Source: Lewinellaceae bacterium
GTDB taxonomy: Bacteria; Bacteroidota; Bacteroidia; Chitinophagales; Saprospiraceae
Direction: 5' to 3'
Assembly: GCA_016719605.1 (NCBI GenBank)
Contig: JADJYW010000004.1
Coordinates: forward strand, 461,012-525,011
Length of the DNA stretch: 64,000 bases
In this document: positions 46,761 through 55,744 of the stretch, piece by piece
How the letters are laid out: every line of letters starts with the position of its first letter
Numbering within the stretch: position 1 is the first letter of the stretch
Notes under the pieces: model-generated
The model's input: the letters and a program-made list of their open reading frames with translations, nothing else
Told to the model about the DNA's origin: nothing
Database searches by the model: none
Made by a program: the position numbers and the translations under genes

Positions 46761-48260
46761 CTACTGCCTGTACGCTTCCAGCACCGATGCAATTTTTCGG
46801 TCGTTGGCCAGACGGGGCACTTTGTTTTGTCCGCCAAGTTTGCCCTCGGATTTCATGTAGTCGCGAAAGGCATCGCGGCGCAGCGGGCGGATCACCAACG
46901 GCCGCAAAATGTTGCCCACAATCAGATCGTCGTAATAGATATTTTGGGCACGCATCCGGGTATCCACATCCTGCGCAAATGCCGCGAGATTCGCCGGCGG
47001 GTTGTCAAACTCGACAAACCACTCGTGGTAGGGCAGATCCGAATCAACAGGATTGACCTGCGGCGCCACGGTAAACTCCACAATACGCACACCCGCCGCA
47101 TTGGCTACCGGGAGCAGCGACTCCTCCACCTCCTTGCCGATCACATGCTCCCCAAAAGCCGAAATGAAATGTTTGATGCGCCCCGATACCACCAGACGGT
47201 ACGGGTTCGTGGATACAAACTGCACGGTATCGCCGATGTTGTAGCCCCAAAGCCCGGCATTGGTGTGCAGGATCAGGGCGTAGTTGACACCGACTTGTAC
47301 ATCCTGCAGCCACAAACGGGTTGGGTGTTCTTTGAAAATTTCATCCGCCGGCACAAACTCGAAAAACATACCTGCATCGGTGTTGAGCAGCAAACCTTCG
47401 GAAGGGAAAGCGTCCTGAAAGGCAATGAAACCCTCCGAGGCAGGGTATGTTTCCACGGTGTCTATACGCTCGCCGACGAGTGCTTCCAACTTGGCCCGGT
47501 ACGGTTCAAAATTGACGCCGCCGTACACAAACACCGAAAAATCAGGAAAAATCTCGCGAATCGTTCGCTTTCCGGTGCGAGCCAGCAGGCGCTCGTAGTA
47601 CATCTGCACCCAGGGAGGGATGCCCGAAATGAGGCGCATATCGGCCCCGGTTGTTTCGTCCACAACGCGCTCCACTTTCTCCTCCCAGTCCTCGATGCAG
47701 TTGGTTTTCCAGGAGGGCATCTGGTTGGTGCGCAGCCACGCCGGCACGAGGTGGTTGCTGATGCCGCTCAAGCGGCCGGTAGGTATGCCGGCTGTTTCTT
47801 CCAGTTCGGGGCTGCCGGAGAGAAAGATCAGTTTGCCGTCGAGCCAGCGCCCGTTGCCGGTGCATGCAAAATAGTTGAACAGCGCATCGCGGGCCGTACC
47901 AAAGTGCAGGGGGGTACTTTCCCGGCTCATGGGGATGTACTTCACGCCCGATGTCGTACCGGAGGTTTTGGCAAAATAAGCGGGCTGGCCGGGCCAGAGC
48001 ACATCCGGTTCGCCCGTTTTCACCCGCTCGATGTAGGGTTTCAAATCCTCATAGTCCCGCACCGGCACGCATCGAACGAAGTCCGCGTAGGTTTTGATGT
48101 CGGAAAAACGGTGGTCGCGCCCGAAGGCTGTATTGCCCGCGCGGGCTACAAGTTGCCGGAAAATTTTTTCCTGATCGGATACGGCGTTTGCCGCCATGCG
48201 GCGGATACGGCGAGCGACGAAATGCGCAAAGGGACGAAGAAGGGTAGAGCGAAAGCCCAT
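46761..48260 (-). CDS. GH3-family acyl-adenylating enzyme
   Basis: 499 residues, start at ATG 48260 (MGFRSTLLRPFAHFVARRIR). The GH3 family belongs to the ANL superfamily and joins carboxylic acids to amino acids via acyl-adenylates; the plant members act on auxin and jasmonate. Seen: the ATP loop AKTSGTTSGVKYIPMS, the VYGGVNFEPYRAKLE segment, ETYPASEGFIAFQD and LWGYNIGDTVQF. Bacterial members are poorly characterised and their substrates unknown. It stands alone; a TTTTGAGTTTTGAG low-complexity tract lies upstream (48265-48308). Confidence 0.85.
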   Translation of the reverse strand: MGFRSTLLRPFAHFVARRIRRMAANAVSDQEKIFRQLVARAGNTAFGRDHRFSDIKTYADFVRCVPVRDYEDLKPYIERVKTGEPDVLWPGQPAYFAKTSGTTSGVKYIPMSRESTPLHFGTARDALFNYFACTGNGRWLDGKLIFLSGSPELEETAGIPTGRLSGISNHLVPAWLRTNQMPSWKTNCIEDWEEKVERVVDETTGADMRLISGIPPWVQMYYERLLARTGKRTIREIFPDFSVFVYGGVNFEPYRAKLEALVGERIDTVETYPASEGFIAFQDAFPSEGLLLNTDAGMFFEFVPADEIFKEHPTRLWLQDVQVGVNYALILHTNAGLWGYNIGDTVQFVSTNPYRLVVSGRIKHFISAFGEHVIGKEVEESLLPVANAAGVRIVEFTVAPQVNPVDSDLPYHEWFVEFDNPPANLAAFAQDVDTRMRAQNIYYDDLIVGNILRPLVIRPLRRDAFRDYMKSEGKLGGQNKVPRLANDRKIASVLEAYRQ

Positions 48261-48374
48261 GAACAGTTTTGAGTTTTGAGTTTTGAGTTGGGTTTGAGTT
48301 GGGTTTTCACGCGACAAAAGTCGGATAATTTGTGATCCTCCCAAGAATAAACCCGATGCACCCATCGGCTATCG

Positions 48375-48400
48375 GGCAGACAAAAGTCTGCCGCTACTGC
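48375..48400 (-). repeat. GTAGCGGCAGAC hairpin after the FecR gene
   Basis: On the minus strand, GTAGCGGCAGACTTTTGTCT then GCC lies at the end of the FecR gene, overlapping its stop region. It is a perfect short palindrome of the GTAGCGGC family. It may act as a terminator, but there is no clear T-run. Confidence 0.6.
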
Positions 48401-49197
48401 TTTCGCCGAATCAATACTGTTCTTCCTTCCAGTTCGAATTGCGACCCCAGGGGTTCGCACACCATGCGGAGCGCGCGCTCGAGGTCGCCATGCACAAACC
48501 GACCGCTGAATCGGTGCCCTCCTGTACCCGAGGCGCTGACGACAATATCATATTGGCGGGCCAGTTCGGCAAATACCTCGTACATGGGTGCATCCTCGAA
48601 GTGGCTCTCGCCTTGCATCCAGACCGGCCAGGGGTCGGTGACGGCACTGACGGGTTGTTGCCAGCGGCCTTTGCGTGCAACGGATTTCTGGCCGGTACGC
48701 AGCGCCTGTTTTTCGCCATTGGAACTGGCTGCCTGTACAAAACCGGAGTAGCAGGCCACTTCCAGCGCAGCGCCCCGGTAACGCACATCGAAACTCGTGC
48801 CCAGTACGAACACCGTACCGGCAAATGTTTCTACTATAAAAGGTGCAGGATTTTTTTTGATTTGAAAAAACGCTTCCCCGATCAGGCGCACCCGTCGCTC
48901 CCGGGGCCATTTTTCTGAAACAAACTCTATGGCGGAAACCGCATTGAGGCGCACGGTAGAGCCGTCGGGCAATTCCACCGTTTTTTGTTCGCCGATAGCT
49001 GTAGCCGATATGGCGGGCGGGCACGGAACAGGGAACAAGATCGCCCGGATAAGCAGCGCCGAAGCAGCCACGGAGCCAAGCGCCGCAAGCGCCCAAAGCC
49101 GGCGCCGGTGGTATTTCTCCGTGTTGAGGTACCCCCCGGGAGTATCACCCTTGATCCAGCGAACGAACCCTGCATTGCTATGTAACATGTTTACCAT
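48394..49197 (-). CDS. FecR-family regulator with reduced N-terminal domain
   Basis: 267 residues from ATG 49197 (or 264 from 49188). A short basic N-terminus (FVRWIKGD, EKYHRRRL) and one TM helix at about 40-62 (LWALAALGSVAASALLIRAI) precede a periplasmic FecR domain (GEQKTVELPDGSTVRLNAVS, LIGEAFFQIKKNPAPFIVET, GTSFDVR) and a C-terminal DUF4974 part (FSGRFVHGDLERALRMVCEP). FecR proteins normally carry signals from TonB-dependent receptors to an ECF sigma factor. Here the usual cytoplasmic domain of about 80 residues is cut to about 38, and no ECF sigma or SusC gene is adjacent. It is divergent from the DUF1800 gene. Confidence 0.8.
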   Translation of the reverse strand: MVNMLHSNAGFVRWIKGDTPGGYLNTEKYHRRRLWALAALGSVAASALLIRAILFPVPCPPAISATAIGEQKTVELPDGSTVRLNAVSAIEFVSEKWPRERRVRLIGEAFFQIKKNPAPFIVETFAGTVFVLGTSFDVRYRGAALEVACYSGFVQAASSNGEKQALRTGQKSVARKGRWQQPVSAVTDPWPVWMQGESHFEDAPMYEVFAELARQYDIVVSASGTGGHRFSGRFVHGDLERALRMVCEPLGSQFELEGRTVLIRRKQ

Positions 49198-49294
49198 GAC
49201 GCGCAAAAAACGTTTGCTCCATAAAAAAATTTCCCCGCAGGTACGGCGTCCGCATATCTGCTCGTTTCTGGCGCACACCAAACCGTTCTTGCGT

Positions 49295-51007
49295 ATGAGC
49301 CACCTGGACAGACGTGCTTTTTTCTCCCTTCTCCAAAACCAGTACCGACCCGGTTTCGACATCGGGGAACAAACCATCCTCCCCTTCCCGGCAGCCCTCG
49401 AAGCGCAACTCGCCCGCCGCACCGCCGCACCGCCCGACTCCGGTCTGGCGCCCTATTCCGGCCCCTGGACCCGGGCAGAAGTTATCCACCTGCTGCGCCG
49501 CACCTTGTTCGGGCCGACCAAAACGGACGTGGATTATTTCCTCGGAAAAACCATGCAACAGGCGGTAAACGAAATCCTGAACGCACCCTACACGCCGCCG
49601 ACCGGGCCGGTGAACGACTACAACAATCAGGACTTCTCCGATCCGGCCGTACCCTTCGGGCAAAGTTTTCTCAACGCCACCTTCGAGCCGACAGCCGAGC
49701 CTTACCGAGCCGAAAGCGTACGCGCCTGGTGGATTCGCCAGATGCTGGGCAGCGGGCGCAGCATCCGCGAAAAAATGACTCTCTTTTGGCACAACCATAT
49801 CCCCGTGCAATTTCAGGAAGCGCTTTTCGGGAGCATGTTGTATCGCTACACCCAGGTACTGCGGAACGATGCGCTGGGTAATTTCAAAACCCTCCTGCGC
49901 GACATCACGCTCGACCCGGCTATGCTGTTTTACCTGAACGGGTACCTCAATTCAAAGTTTGCGCCCGACGAAAACTACGCCCGCGAGATTCAGGAACTGT
50001 TTGTCATTGGCAAGGATTTGCCCGACCATTTCACCGAAGACGACGTGAAAGCCGCTGCCCGACTGCTCACCGGCTGGCGCACGGATGGATTCAGCACCTT
50101 TTTCTTTGCCAACGAACACGATACGGACGCCAAGCAGTTTTCTGCGTTTTATGGCAACCGCCTCATCCCGGGCCGCAGCGGCCCCAATGCCGGCGCTGCC
50201 GAACTGGACGATTTCCTCGATATGCTGTTCGACCACCCCGAGGCCGCCCGATATGTGTGCCGAAAACTGTACCGCTTCTTCGTTTTTCACGAAATAAGCC
50301 CGCAAACGGAGCAAAACGTGATCGAGCCGCTGGCGCAAATTTTCCGCGACAACAACTACGACATCCTGCCCGTACTGGACACGCTGTTCAAAAGCGAGCA
50401 CTTCTTCGACGCGCTCAACCGCGGCGCCGTCATCAAAAGTCCGGTGGATATGACGATCGGGATATTCCGCCTTTTCGGTATTCCGTTGCCCGGGGCCGCC
50501 GATCTGTTCGACAATTTTGCCATCAGTTTCCAGATCGGCCAGGCTATGGCCGCCATGCTCCAGCACGTCGGCGACCCGCCCAATGTGGCCGGTTGGCAGG
50601 CATACTACCAGAAACCTTTTCTGGACAAAATGTGGATCAACACCGGCACCCTGCCCAAGCGCGGACAAGCCACCGATATCCTGGTTTTTGCCGGCATCTT
50701 CGGCTTCAACAACCGCGCGGCCATTGACCCGCTCGCCTGGGCAGCCGGCCTCAGCAATCCCTCCGACGTGAATGCACTGATTGACGAATCGCTGGAACTA
50801 CTCTTCGGGCTGCCCATATCCCCGGCAGTGAAAAGCACACTCAAGCCCATCCTGCTTTCCAATTTGCCCGACGAATACTACTGGACGGTTGGCTGGAACC
50901 TCTGGCAGGCCGACCCCGCCAACGAGACACTGGCCGGAGCGATACGGGTGCGCCTCCAGGCCTACCTGTATCGGGTACTGCAAATGGAGGAATTTCAACT
51001 CTGCTGA
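49295..51007 (+). CDS. DUF1800 family protein
   Basis: 570 residues from ATG 49295 (MSHLDRRAFFSLLQ). Earlier in-frame ATGs at 49187 and 49196 overlap the divergent FecR start and add only basic residues. Hallmark segments: LLRRTLFGPTKTDVDYFLGK, KMTLFWHNHIPVQ, LLTGWRTDGF, HPEAARYVCRKLYRFFV and HVGDPPNVAGWQAY. DUF1800 genes are often followed by a DUF1501 gene, as here (86 bases). The pair is widespread in Bacteroidota, Planctomycetota and Proteobacteria with no established biochemical role. Confidence 0.88.
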   Translation: MSHLDRRAFFSLLQNQYRPGFDIGEQTILPFPAALEAQLARRTAAPPDSGLAPYSGPWTRAEVIHLLRRTLFGPTKTDVDYFLGKTMQQAVNEILNAPYTPPTGPVNDYNNQDFSDPAVPFGQSFLNATFEPTAEPYRAESVRAWWIRQMLGSGRSIREKMTLFWHNHIPVQFQEALFGSMLYRYTQVLRNDALGNFKTLLRDITLDPAMLFYLNGYLNSKFAPDENYAREIQELFVIGKDLPDHFTEDDVKAAARLLTGWRTDGFSTFFFANEHDTDAKQFSAFYGNRLIPGRSGPNAGAAELDDFLDMLFDHPEAARYVCRKLYRFFVFHEISPQTEQNVIEPLAQIFRDNNYDILPVLDTLFKSEHFFDALNRGAVIKSPVDMTIGIFRLFGIPLPGAADLFDNFAISFQIGQAMAAMLQHVGDPPNVAGWQAYYQKPFLDKMWINTGTLPKRGQATDILVFAGIFGFNNRAAIDPLAWAAGLSNPSDVNALIDESLELLFGLPISPAVKSTLKPILLSNLPDEYYWTVGWNLWQADPANETLAGAIRVRLQAYLYRVLQMEEFQLC

Positions 51008-51008
51008 A

Positions 51009-51072
51009 GCAGTGCCGGCGGGATTTTTTCCGCTGAAAACGTGCGGCAGGATAAATCCCCGCCGCGACTATT
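51009..51072. repeat. GCCGGCGGGATTTTTTCC / GGATAAATCCCCGCCGCG hairpin
   Basis: Imperfect inverted repeat of the GTAGCGGCGGG family in the short spacer between the DUF1800 and DUF1501 genes. It could reduce read-through between the two. Confidence 0.6.
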
Positions 51073-51093
51073 CAACTCAACATCTCAACAACA

Positions 51094-52683
51094 ATGAAGC
51101 GTCGAAATTTTCTCAAAAATATGGCTGCGGGGGTGGCTATCCCCTCCCTGCTCAACGGCTTTGGCGTACGCGCCCACGCCGCCAATCCCCTCAGCCGAAT
51201 GCTGGGGGACTTTTCCTCCGATACCGACCACGTTCTGGTGGTCATCCAGCTCGACGGCGGCAACGATGGCCTCGCTACCGTGTCGCCGCTGGATCAGTAC
51301 AACCGGTTGGCCAATGGTCGCCCGAACATCGTGTTGCCGGAAAACAGCCTGCTCCCGCTGTCTGGTGCGCCCGACCTCGCCTTGCACCCCGCCCTGAGCG
51401 GGTTGCACAGCCTGTACCATGACGGGCAGGTGCGCATCGTGCAAAATGTGGGCTACCCGAACCCGAGCTTGAGCCACTTCCGCGCTACCGATATCTGGAT
51501 GTCCGGCTCCGATGCGGACGAGTATTTTCCCAGCGGCTGGGCCGGGCGCTACTTGGCCTACGAGTATCCCAATTTTCCGATTGATTACCCCAACCCCGAT
51601 ATGCCGCACCCGCTTGCCGTGGAAATCGGCAACTCGGTGTCGCTCAGCCTTATGGGGCCTCAAACAGGCATGGGCTTCGTCATTCCAGGTACCGACGACT
51701 ACTACCAGCTGCTTGCCGGCGCGCAAACGCCGGCGCCCAACACACCTGCCGGAGAGCAACTGGCTTATGTGCGCCTCATTGCGCAGCAATCGAGGACATA
51801 CGCGCAGGCTATCATTGACGCCTCCAACACCGTAACGAACCAGAAGACCTATCCCGATACGGCGTTGGCTGCCAAACTCAAGATCATCTCGCGCCTCATT
51901 GCCGGGGGACTGAAAACACGCCTGTATGTGGTCAATATCGGCGGGTTTGACACCCATGCCCAGCAGGTGGAGGCCGCCGACCGCACCACCGGTATCCACG
52001 CCAACCTGCTGCGCCAGGTCGGAGATGCCGTGAAAGCATTTTGCGACGACCTTCAGTACCTCGGCACCGCCGACCGGGTCGCCGGCATGACGTTTTCAGA
52101 ATTTGGTCGGCGGATCGCCAGCAATTTCAGCGACGGCACCGACCACGGCGAGTCCGCCCCCATGTTTCTGTTCGGAAAACCTGTGGCCGGCGGGGTGTCG
52201 GGCAGCAATCCTCAACTGCCCCTGGTACCCACTGTGAATGACAATCTGGACATGGAGTTCGATTTCCGTTCGGTGTATGCTTCGGTGCTGCGCGACTGGT
52301 TTTGCGTGCCGCAAGACGACGTGCCGGGTATCCTGCTGCATGAGTTTCCGTTTGTGAACAACCTGTTTCAGTCCGGTCTCGCCTGCGTATCCACCGATGT
52401 ACACGACGCGCACCAGGCGGTTGGGAAATCGTTGCTCAACTGTCGGCCCAATCCGTTCCGGGAGCGGCTCACGCTGGACTACGAAACTGCCGGCGGCATG
52501 ACGCTGGTACAAATTCTGGACACATCGGGCCGTATCGTGGCTACGCCCGTAAGCACCTGGCAAGGCAAGGGGCAATATCAGGCAAATTGGGATGCGGGGA
52601 ATTTGCCGGCGGGCACCTACTTTTGCCGCCTGGTAAATAGCGGGCAGCAACAGACGAAAACCGTGGTAAAAACAGGCGGGTAG
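51094..52683 (+). CDS. DUF1501 family protein with Tat-like signal and T9SS sorting domain
   Basis: 529 residues. The N-terminus KRRNFLKNMAAGVAIPSLLN has a twin-arginine-like RRNFLK motif before its hydrophobic stretch. The DUF1501 core (alkaline-phosphatase-like/sulfatase relative) shows DHVLVVIQLDGGNDGLATVS, VNIGGFDTHAQQ, MTFSEFGRRIASNFSDGTDH and GESAPMFLFG. The C-terminal 80 residues (NCRPNPFRERLTLDYETAGG to LPAGTYFCRLVN) form a T9SS type A signal. The Asp/His set in GGNDG and GFDTH may be metal ligands. It is coupled to the DUF1800 gene. Substrate unknown. Confidence 0.88.
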   Translation: MKRRNFLKNMAAGVAIPSLLNGFGVRAHAANPLSRMLGDFSSDTDHVLVVIQLDGGNDGLATVSPLDQYNRLANGRPNIVLPENSLLPLSGAPDLALHPALSGLHSLYHDGQVRIVQNVGYPNPSLSHFRATDIWMSGSDADEYFPSGWAGRYLAYEYPNFPIDYPNPDMPHPLAVEIGNSVSLSLMGPQTGMGFVIPGTDDYYQLLAGAQTPAPNTPAGEQLAYVRLIAQQSRTYAQAIIDASNTVTNQKTYPDTALAAKLKIISRLIAGGLKTRLYVVNIGGFDTHAQQVEAADRTTGIHANLLRQVGDAVKAFCDDLQYLGTADRVAGMTFSEFGRRIASNFSDGTDHGESAPMFLFGKPVAGGVSGSNPQLPLVPTVNDNLDMEFDFRSVYASVLRDWFCVPQDDVPGILLHEFPFVNNLFQSGLACVSTDVHDAHQAVGKSLLNCRPNPFRERLTLDYETAGGMTLVQILDTSGRIVATPVSTWQGKGQYQANWDAGNLPAGTYFCRLVNSGQQQTKTVVKTGG

Positions 52684-52740
52684 CGTGTTTGCAGCGCGCA
52701 ATTTTGTGCCGCCACCGATAACTTTACAGCCACCTGTTTT

Positions 52741-53307
52741 ATGAATATCAACGATCTGATTCGCCGCCGGCGCTCCATTTTCCCCAAATCCTATTTGAAG
52801 GAAAAACCGATTGAGCGCGCGCTGCTGGAGCAACTGCTGGAAAACGCCAACTGGGCGCCGACGCACAAACTGACCGAACCCTGGCGTTTCCAGGTGTTCC
52901 ATTCGCCCGAAAGCCGAAATGACCTGGGCAATTACCTGTCGGACTACTACCGCCGGAATACTCCGCCGGAACTTTTTTCAGAAGAAAAAATGCTGAAAAG
53001 CGGTGAGAACCCGCGTCTTTCGGGAGCCGTCATCGCGATCATCCTGCACCGCGATCCGCAGGAAAGCCTCCCGGAATTTGAAGAAATTGCCGCGGTGGCC
53101 ATGGCTGTGCAAAATATGTGGCTGACTTGCACGGCCGTTGGGCTTGGCTGCTACTGGGGCACATCCAAGGCAGCGCTCGAAGCCCATGATTTCCTGGGGC
53201 TGGCGCCAAACGAGCGGTGCCTCGGGCTTTTTTACTTAGGCCGGCATGCGATGCCGGAATTGGCCGGAAAGCGCCGGGAGATACAGGAAAAAGTTATTTG
53301 GCGGTGA
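52741..53307 (+). CDS. Nitroreductase-family FMN oxidoreductase
   Basis: 188 residues, typical for the family. The FMN phosphate-binding basic cluster is in DLIRRRRSIFPKSY, followed by the substrate/FMN segment NANWAPTHKLTEPWRFQVF and the C-terminal LGLGCYWGTS-like region (AVGLGCYWGT). NAD(P)H-dependent reduction of nitro compounds, quinones or flavins is possible; the true substrate is not deducible. A 57-base spacer follows the DUF1501 gene; the end is convergent with fni. Confidence 0.85.
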   Translation: MNINDLIRRRRSIFPKSYLKEKPIERALLEQLLENANWAPTHKLTEPWRFQVFHSPESRNDLGNYLSDYYRRNTPPELFSEEKMLKSGENPRLSGAVIAIILHRDPQESLPEFEEIAAVAMAVQNMWLTCTAVGLGCYWGTSKAALEAHDFLGLAPNERCLGLFYLGRHAMPELAGKRREIQEKVIWR

Positions 53308-53345
53308 ATTTATCGCTGCTTGGCGCACGATCTGCCGTGCCGTTT

Positions 53346-54392
53346 CTACGTTCCGGCGGCCACCGTCAGAAAGGCATTGGCCAGTTCTAATCCGCGCACC
53401 TGGGCCGACACATAGCGGCGCAGCGACTCGTAGTCTTCCCGGGCGTGTTTCAAGAAGCCCGATGCCTGGCCGTACACGGCCGGGAATTTCGATTTTTTGA
53501 TGAGGTAATAGCCGTCCATAAAATCCTGCACGCCGCCGGAAATGATCAGATTGGGTACCCGGACTTTTTCGCCCAAATCGGTGTGCAAGCGGTTGGCCTG
53601 TTCCACCATTTCCTCCGCTGTATGGCCTACGAGGGCAAGTTTTTGAAAAATCAGTTGTTTTTCCGGGCTACTGCGGAGCAGTTCGAGTTTGGCAAAATTG
53701 GTGCCTCCTGCGGCGGCAAATTCGATAGCAGCCAACGGCAACTGGAGCAGTGCCCGCATTGTAGCCGGCCCCATGCCCTGGCCCACCTCTTTTACGATTA
53801 CGGGAAAATCTGCGTTGGCGACAAGTTCTGCAATAGTGTCAATAGCCGGTCGCTTGAAGAAGTCGCCTTCCGGCTGCATTGCCTCTTGCAGCGGATTGAG
53901 GTGCACCATGAGGCCGTCGGCACGCAGGCGTCGGAGCAGGTTGGCAATGGTATTTAGTTGTTTGCGTTCCAGCAGGTCTTCCAGTTGGGCAATACCGAGA
54001 TTTGCATACAAGGGTAGGTCGGGGCCGATCAGGTCACGCACATCAAAATCCAACAAATACTCGTCACTGTGCAGCAGCTGGCGGCAGCTGCCGAGGCCCA
54101 TGCCCATACCAAACTCGGCACAGGCCCGAGCGAGATTCTGGTTGATCGTACGCGCCAGTCCCGTGCCGCCTGTCATGGATGACACCCAAACAGGGGTACG
54201 CAAGGTTTTGCCAAGGAAATCAAGTGTCGGGAGGCTTCCGGGCAACGGGTGTGCTGCCAGAGCCGGTTCATACAGAAAGCGTTTGTCTAAGGAAAAGCCC
54301 GCTACCTGGCTTTGAAAGGCCAGTTCGATATGGTCTTTTTTTCGGGACACAGCGGTTGGGTCGGTGTCGGGTATCGTTTGTTCAGGCTTCAT
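53346..54392 (-). CDS. fni: Type 2 isopentenyl-diphosphate delta-isomerase
   Basis: 348 residues. FMN-dependent, NAD(P)H-requiring interconversion of IPP and DMAPP in isoprenoid synthesis. Motifs: SRKKDHIELAF, WVSSMTGGTG, GMGLGSCRQLL, YANLGIAQ, HLNPLQEAMQPEGD (metal and substrate site), VIVKEVGQGM and ISGGVQDFMDGYYL. There is no similarity to the type 1 enzyme. A good promoter lies 25 bases upstream. Confidence 0.93.
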   Translation of the reverse strand: MKPEQTIPDTDPTAVSRKKDHIELAFQSQVAGFSLDKRFLYEPALAAHPLPGSLPTLDFLGKTLRTPVWVSSMTGGTGLARTINQNLARACAEFGMGMGLGSCRQLLHSDEYLLDFDVRDLIGPDLPLYANLGIAQLEDLLERKQLNTIANLLRRLRADGLMVHLNPLQEAMQPEGDFFKRPAIDTIAELVANADFPVIVKEVGQGMGPATMRALLQLPLAAIEFAAAGGTNFAKLELLRSSPEKQLIFQKLALVGHTAEEMVEQANRLHTDLGEKVRVPNLIISGGVQDFMDGYYLIKKSKFPAVYGQASGFLKHAREDYESLRRYVSAQVRGLELANAFLTVAAGT

Positions 54393-54416
54393 GCTTCGCT
54401 ATTTATTGGCGGCAGG

Positions 54417-54446
54417 CAAAGGTACGGGTTCCGGATACGGAGCAAA
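54417..54446 (-). promoter_or_regulatory. Promoter of fni
   Basis: On the minus strand, TTTG (54446-54443) is followed after 18 bases by TACCTTTG (54424-54417), about 25 bases from the fni start. The spacing is slightly shorter than the usual 19-21. Confidence 0.55.
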
Positions 54447-54632
54447 ACAAGCGTGGAGCGAATATGGTTGTTGGGTGCATGTCGTCTGATATTGCTACCG
54501 GGGGTTGATTGTCCATTTTAGGCAATTCAGTACCACGCGCGGCGTTGTTGTTTCCTGTTCCAAATAAAACCACTCATTTTGTGCGCGAAAAGCGTGCCCG
54601 CCAATTCCATCTGCGGGAATGAGACTCGACTT

Positions 54633-55616
54633 ATGAGAAAAGCACTACTTATCCTGTCCTTCTTGTTTGCCCTGCAAGCTGCAGCACAGGATCCGATTTT
54701 TTCGCAGTTTTATGCAGCCCCACTACAGTTGAATCCGGCATTTACAGGTGGCGGGTATGCCCCCCGGGCGGGTGTTGCCTACCGCAACCAATGGTCCGGT
54801 TTCAATAATGCTTACCGCACCTACGCTGTTTTTTATGACCAAAACCTGCACCGCCTCAACAGCGGTATCGGCTTCAATCTGGAGGGGGACGACGCCGGCA
54901 ACGGCATTCTCCGTACCATGCGTTTTTCGGCGCTGTACTCCTATCGCCTTCAAATCACCGAAGGCTGGGCTGTAAAAATTGGTGTAGAAGGCGGTGCATA
55001 CCAGACTGCACTCGACTGGGATCAGTTGGTTTTTCCCGATCAAATTGACCCGATCTCCGGCCCGGTCATCACGACATCCGAGCTGCGCCCCGACCAGTTG
55101 AACAAAACCGTACTCGACTTGTCCTCCGGGCTTCTTTTGCTGAGCGACAGGTTTTGGCTTGGCGTGGCGCTCAAGCACCTGAACACCCCGAATCAGGGAT
55201 ATTTGCTGGTCAACGACAACCTGTCTGGCGGCTTGCCGCTGCGCTATACCGTGAGTGCCGGCATCGAGGTGCCTGTTAAGGCGGGCAATAAACAAAAAAC
55301 AGCCTCGTTCATCTCACCGAATTTGCTACTCGTGTCGCAAGGGCCGTACAAACAGTTAAATGTCGGAGCCTACGCCGCACTTGGGCCGGTCATCGGGGGA
55401 GCGTGGTTCAGGCATACCTTTCAAAACAGCGATGCTGCCATACTCATGCTTGGATTTCGGCAGGATATGTTCAAGATTGGATTGAGTTATGACCTGACGG
55501 TGTCCGGTCTGGCCGGTCGGTCGGGAGGCACCTACGAGTTAACCATGGGCGTTTTTTTTGACAAAGGCCGCAAGCGCCCAAAAGACCTGAACGATTGCAC
55601 GAAGATGTTTTATTAA
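54633..55616 (+). CDS. PorP/SprF-family type IX secretion membrane protein
   Basis: 327 residues from ATG 54633. Signal peptide (RKALLILSFLFALQAAAQ) followed by the family hallmark QDPIFSQFYAAPLQLNPAFT, then a beta-barrel with GVAYRNQWSGFNNAYRTYAV and the terminal strands MLGFRQDMFKIGLSYDLTV. PorP/SprF proteins help secrete and anchor type B T9SS substrates, and one such substrate lies at 43813-46557. It is 128 bases upstream of gldJ on the same strand. Confidence 0.88.
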   Translation: MRKALLILSFLFALQAAAQDPIFSQFYAAPLQLNPAFTGGGYAPRAGVAYRNQWSGFNNAYRTYAVFYDQNLHRLNSGIGFNLEGDDAGNGILRTMRFSALYSYRLQITEGWAVKIGVEGGAYQTALDWDQLVFPDQIDPISGPVITTSELRPDQLNKTVLDLSSGLLLLSDRFWLGVALKHLNTPNQGYLLVNDNLSGGLPLRYTVSAGIEVPVKAGNKQKTASFISPNLLLVSQGPYKQLNVGAYAALGPVIGGAWFRHTFQNSDAAILMLGFRQDMFKIGLSYDLTVSGLAGRSGGTYELTMGVFFDKGRKRPKDLNDCTKMFY

Positions 55617-55703
55617 AACTGGAATGCTGCCTTGCGGAAAGATGAAATTTTACCTCTTTCGTTAAATTTGGAAGTGCTCCAATAGTGAAATGTTTTATTT
55701 GTC

Positions 55704-55711
55704 TACATTTG
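55704..55711 (+). promoter_or_regulatory. TAnnTTTG box upstream of gldJ
   Basis: TACATTTG matches the -7 box consensus and lies 33 bases before the gldJ ATG. A clear -33 TTTG at correct spacing is not seen, so strength is uncertain. Confidence 0.4.
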
Positions 55712-55744
55712 CTGCTCATTTTTCAAAACCTGCTATTTTAATAC

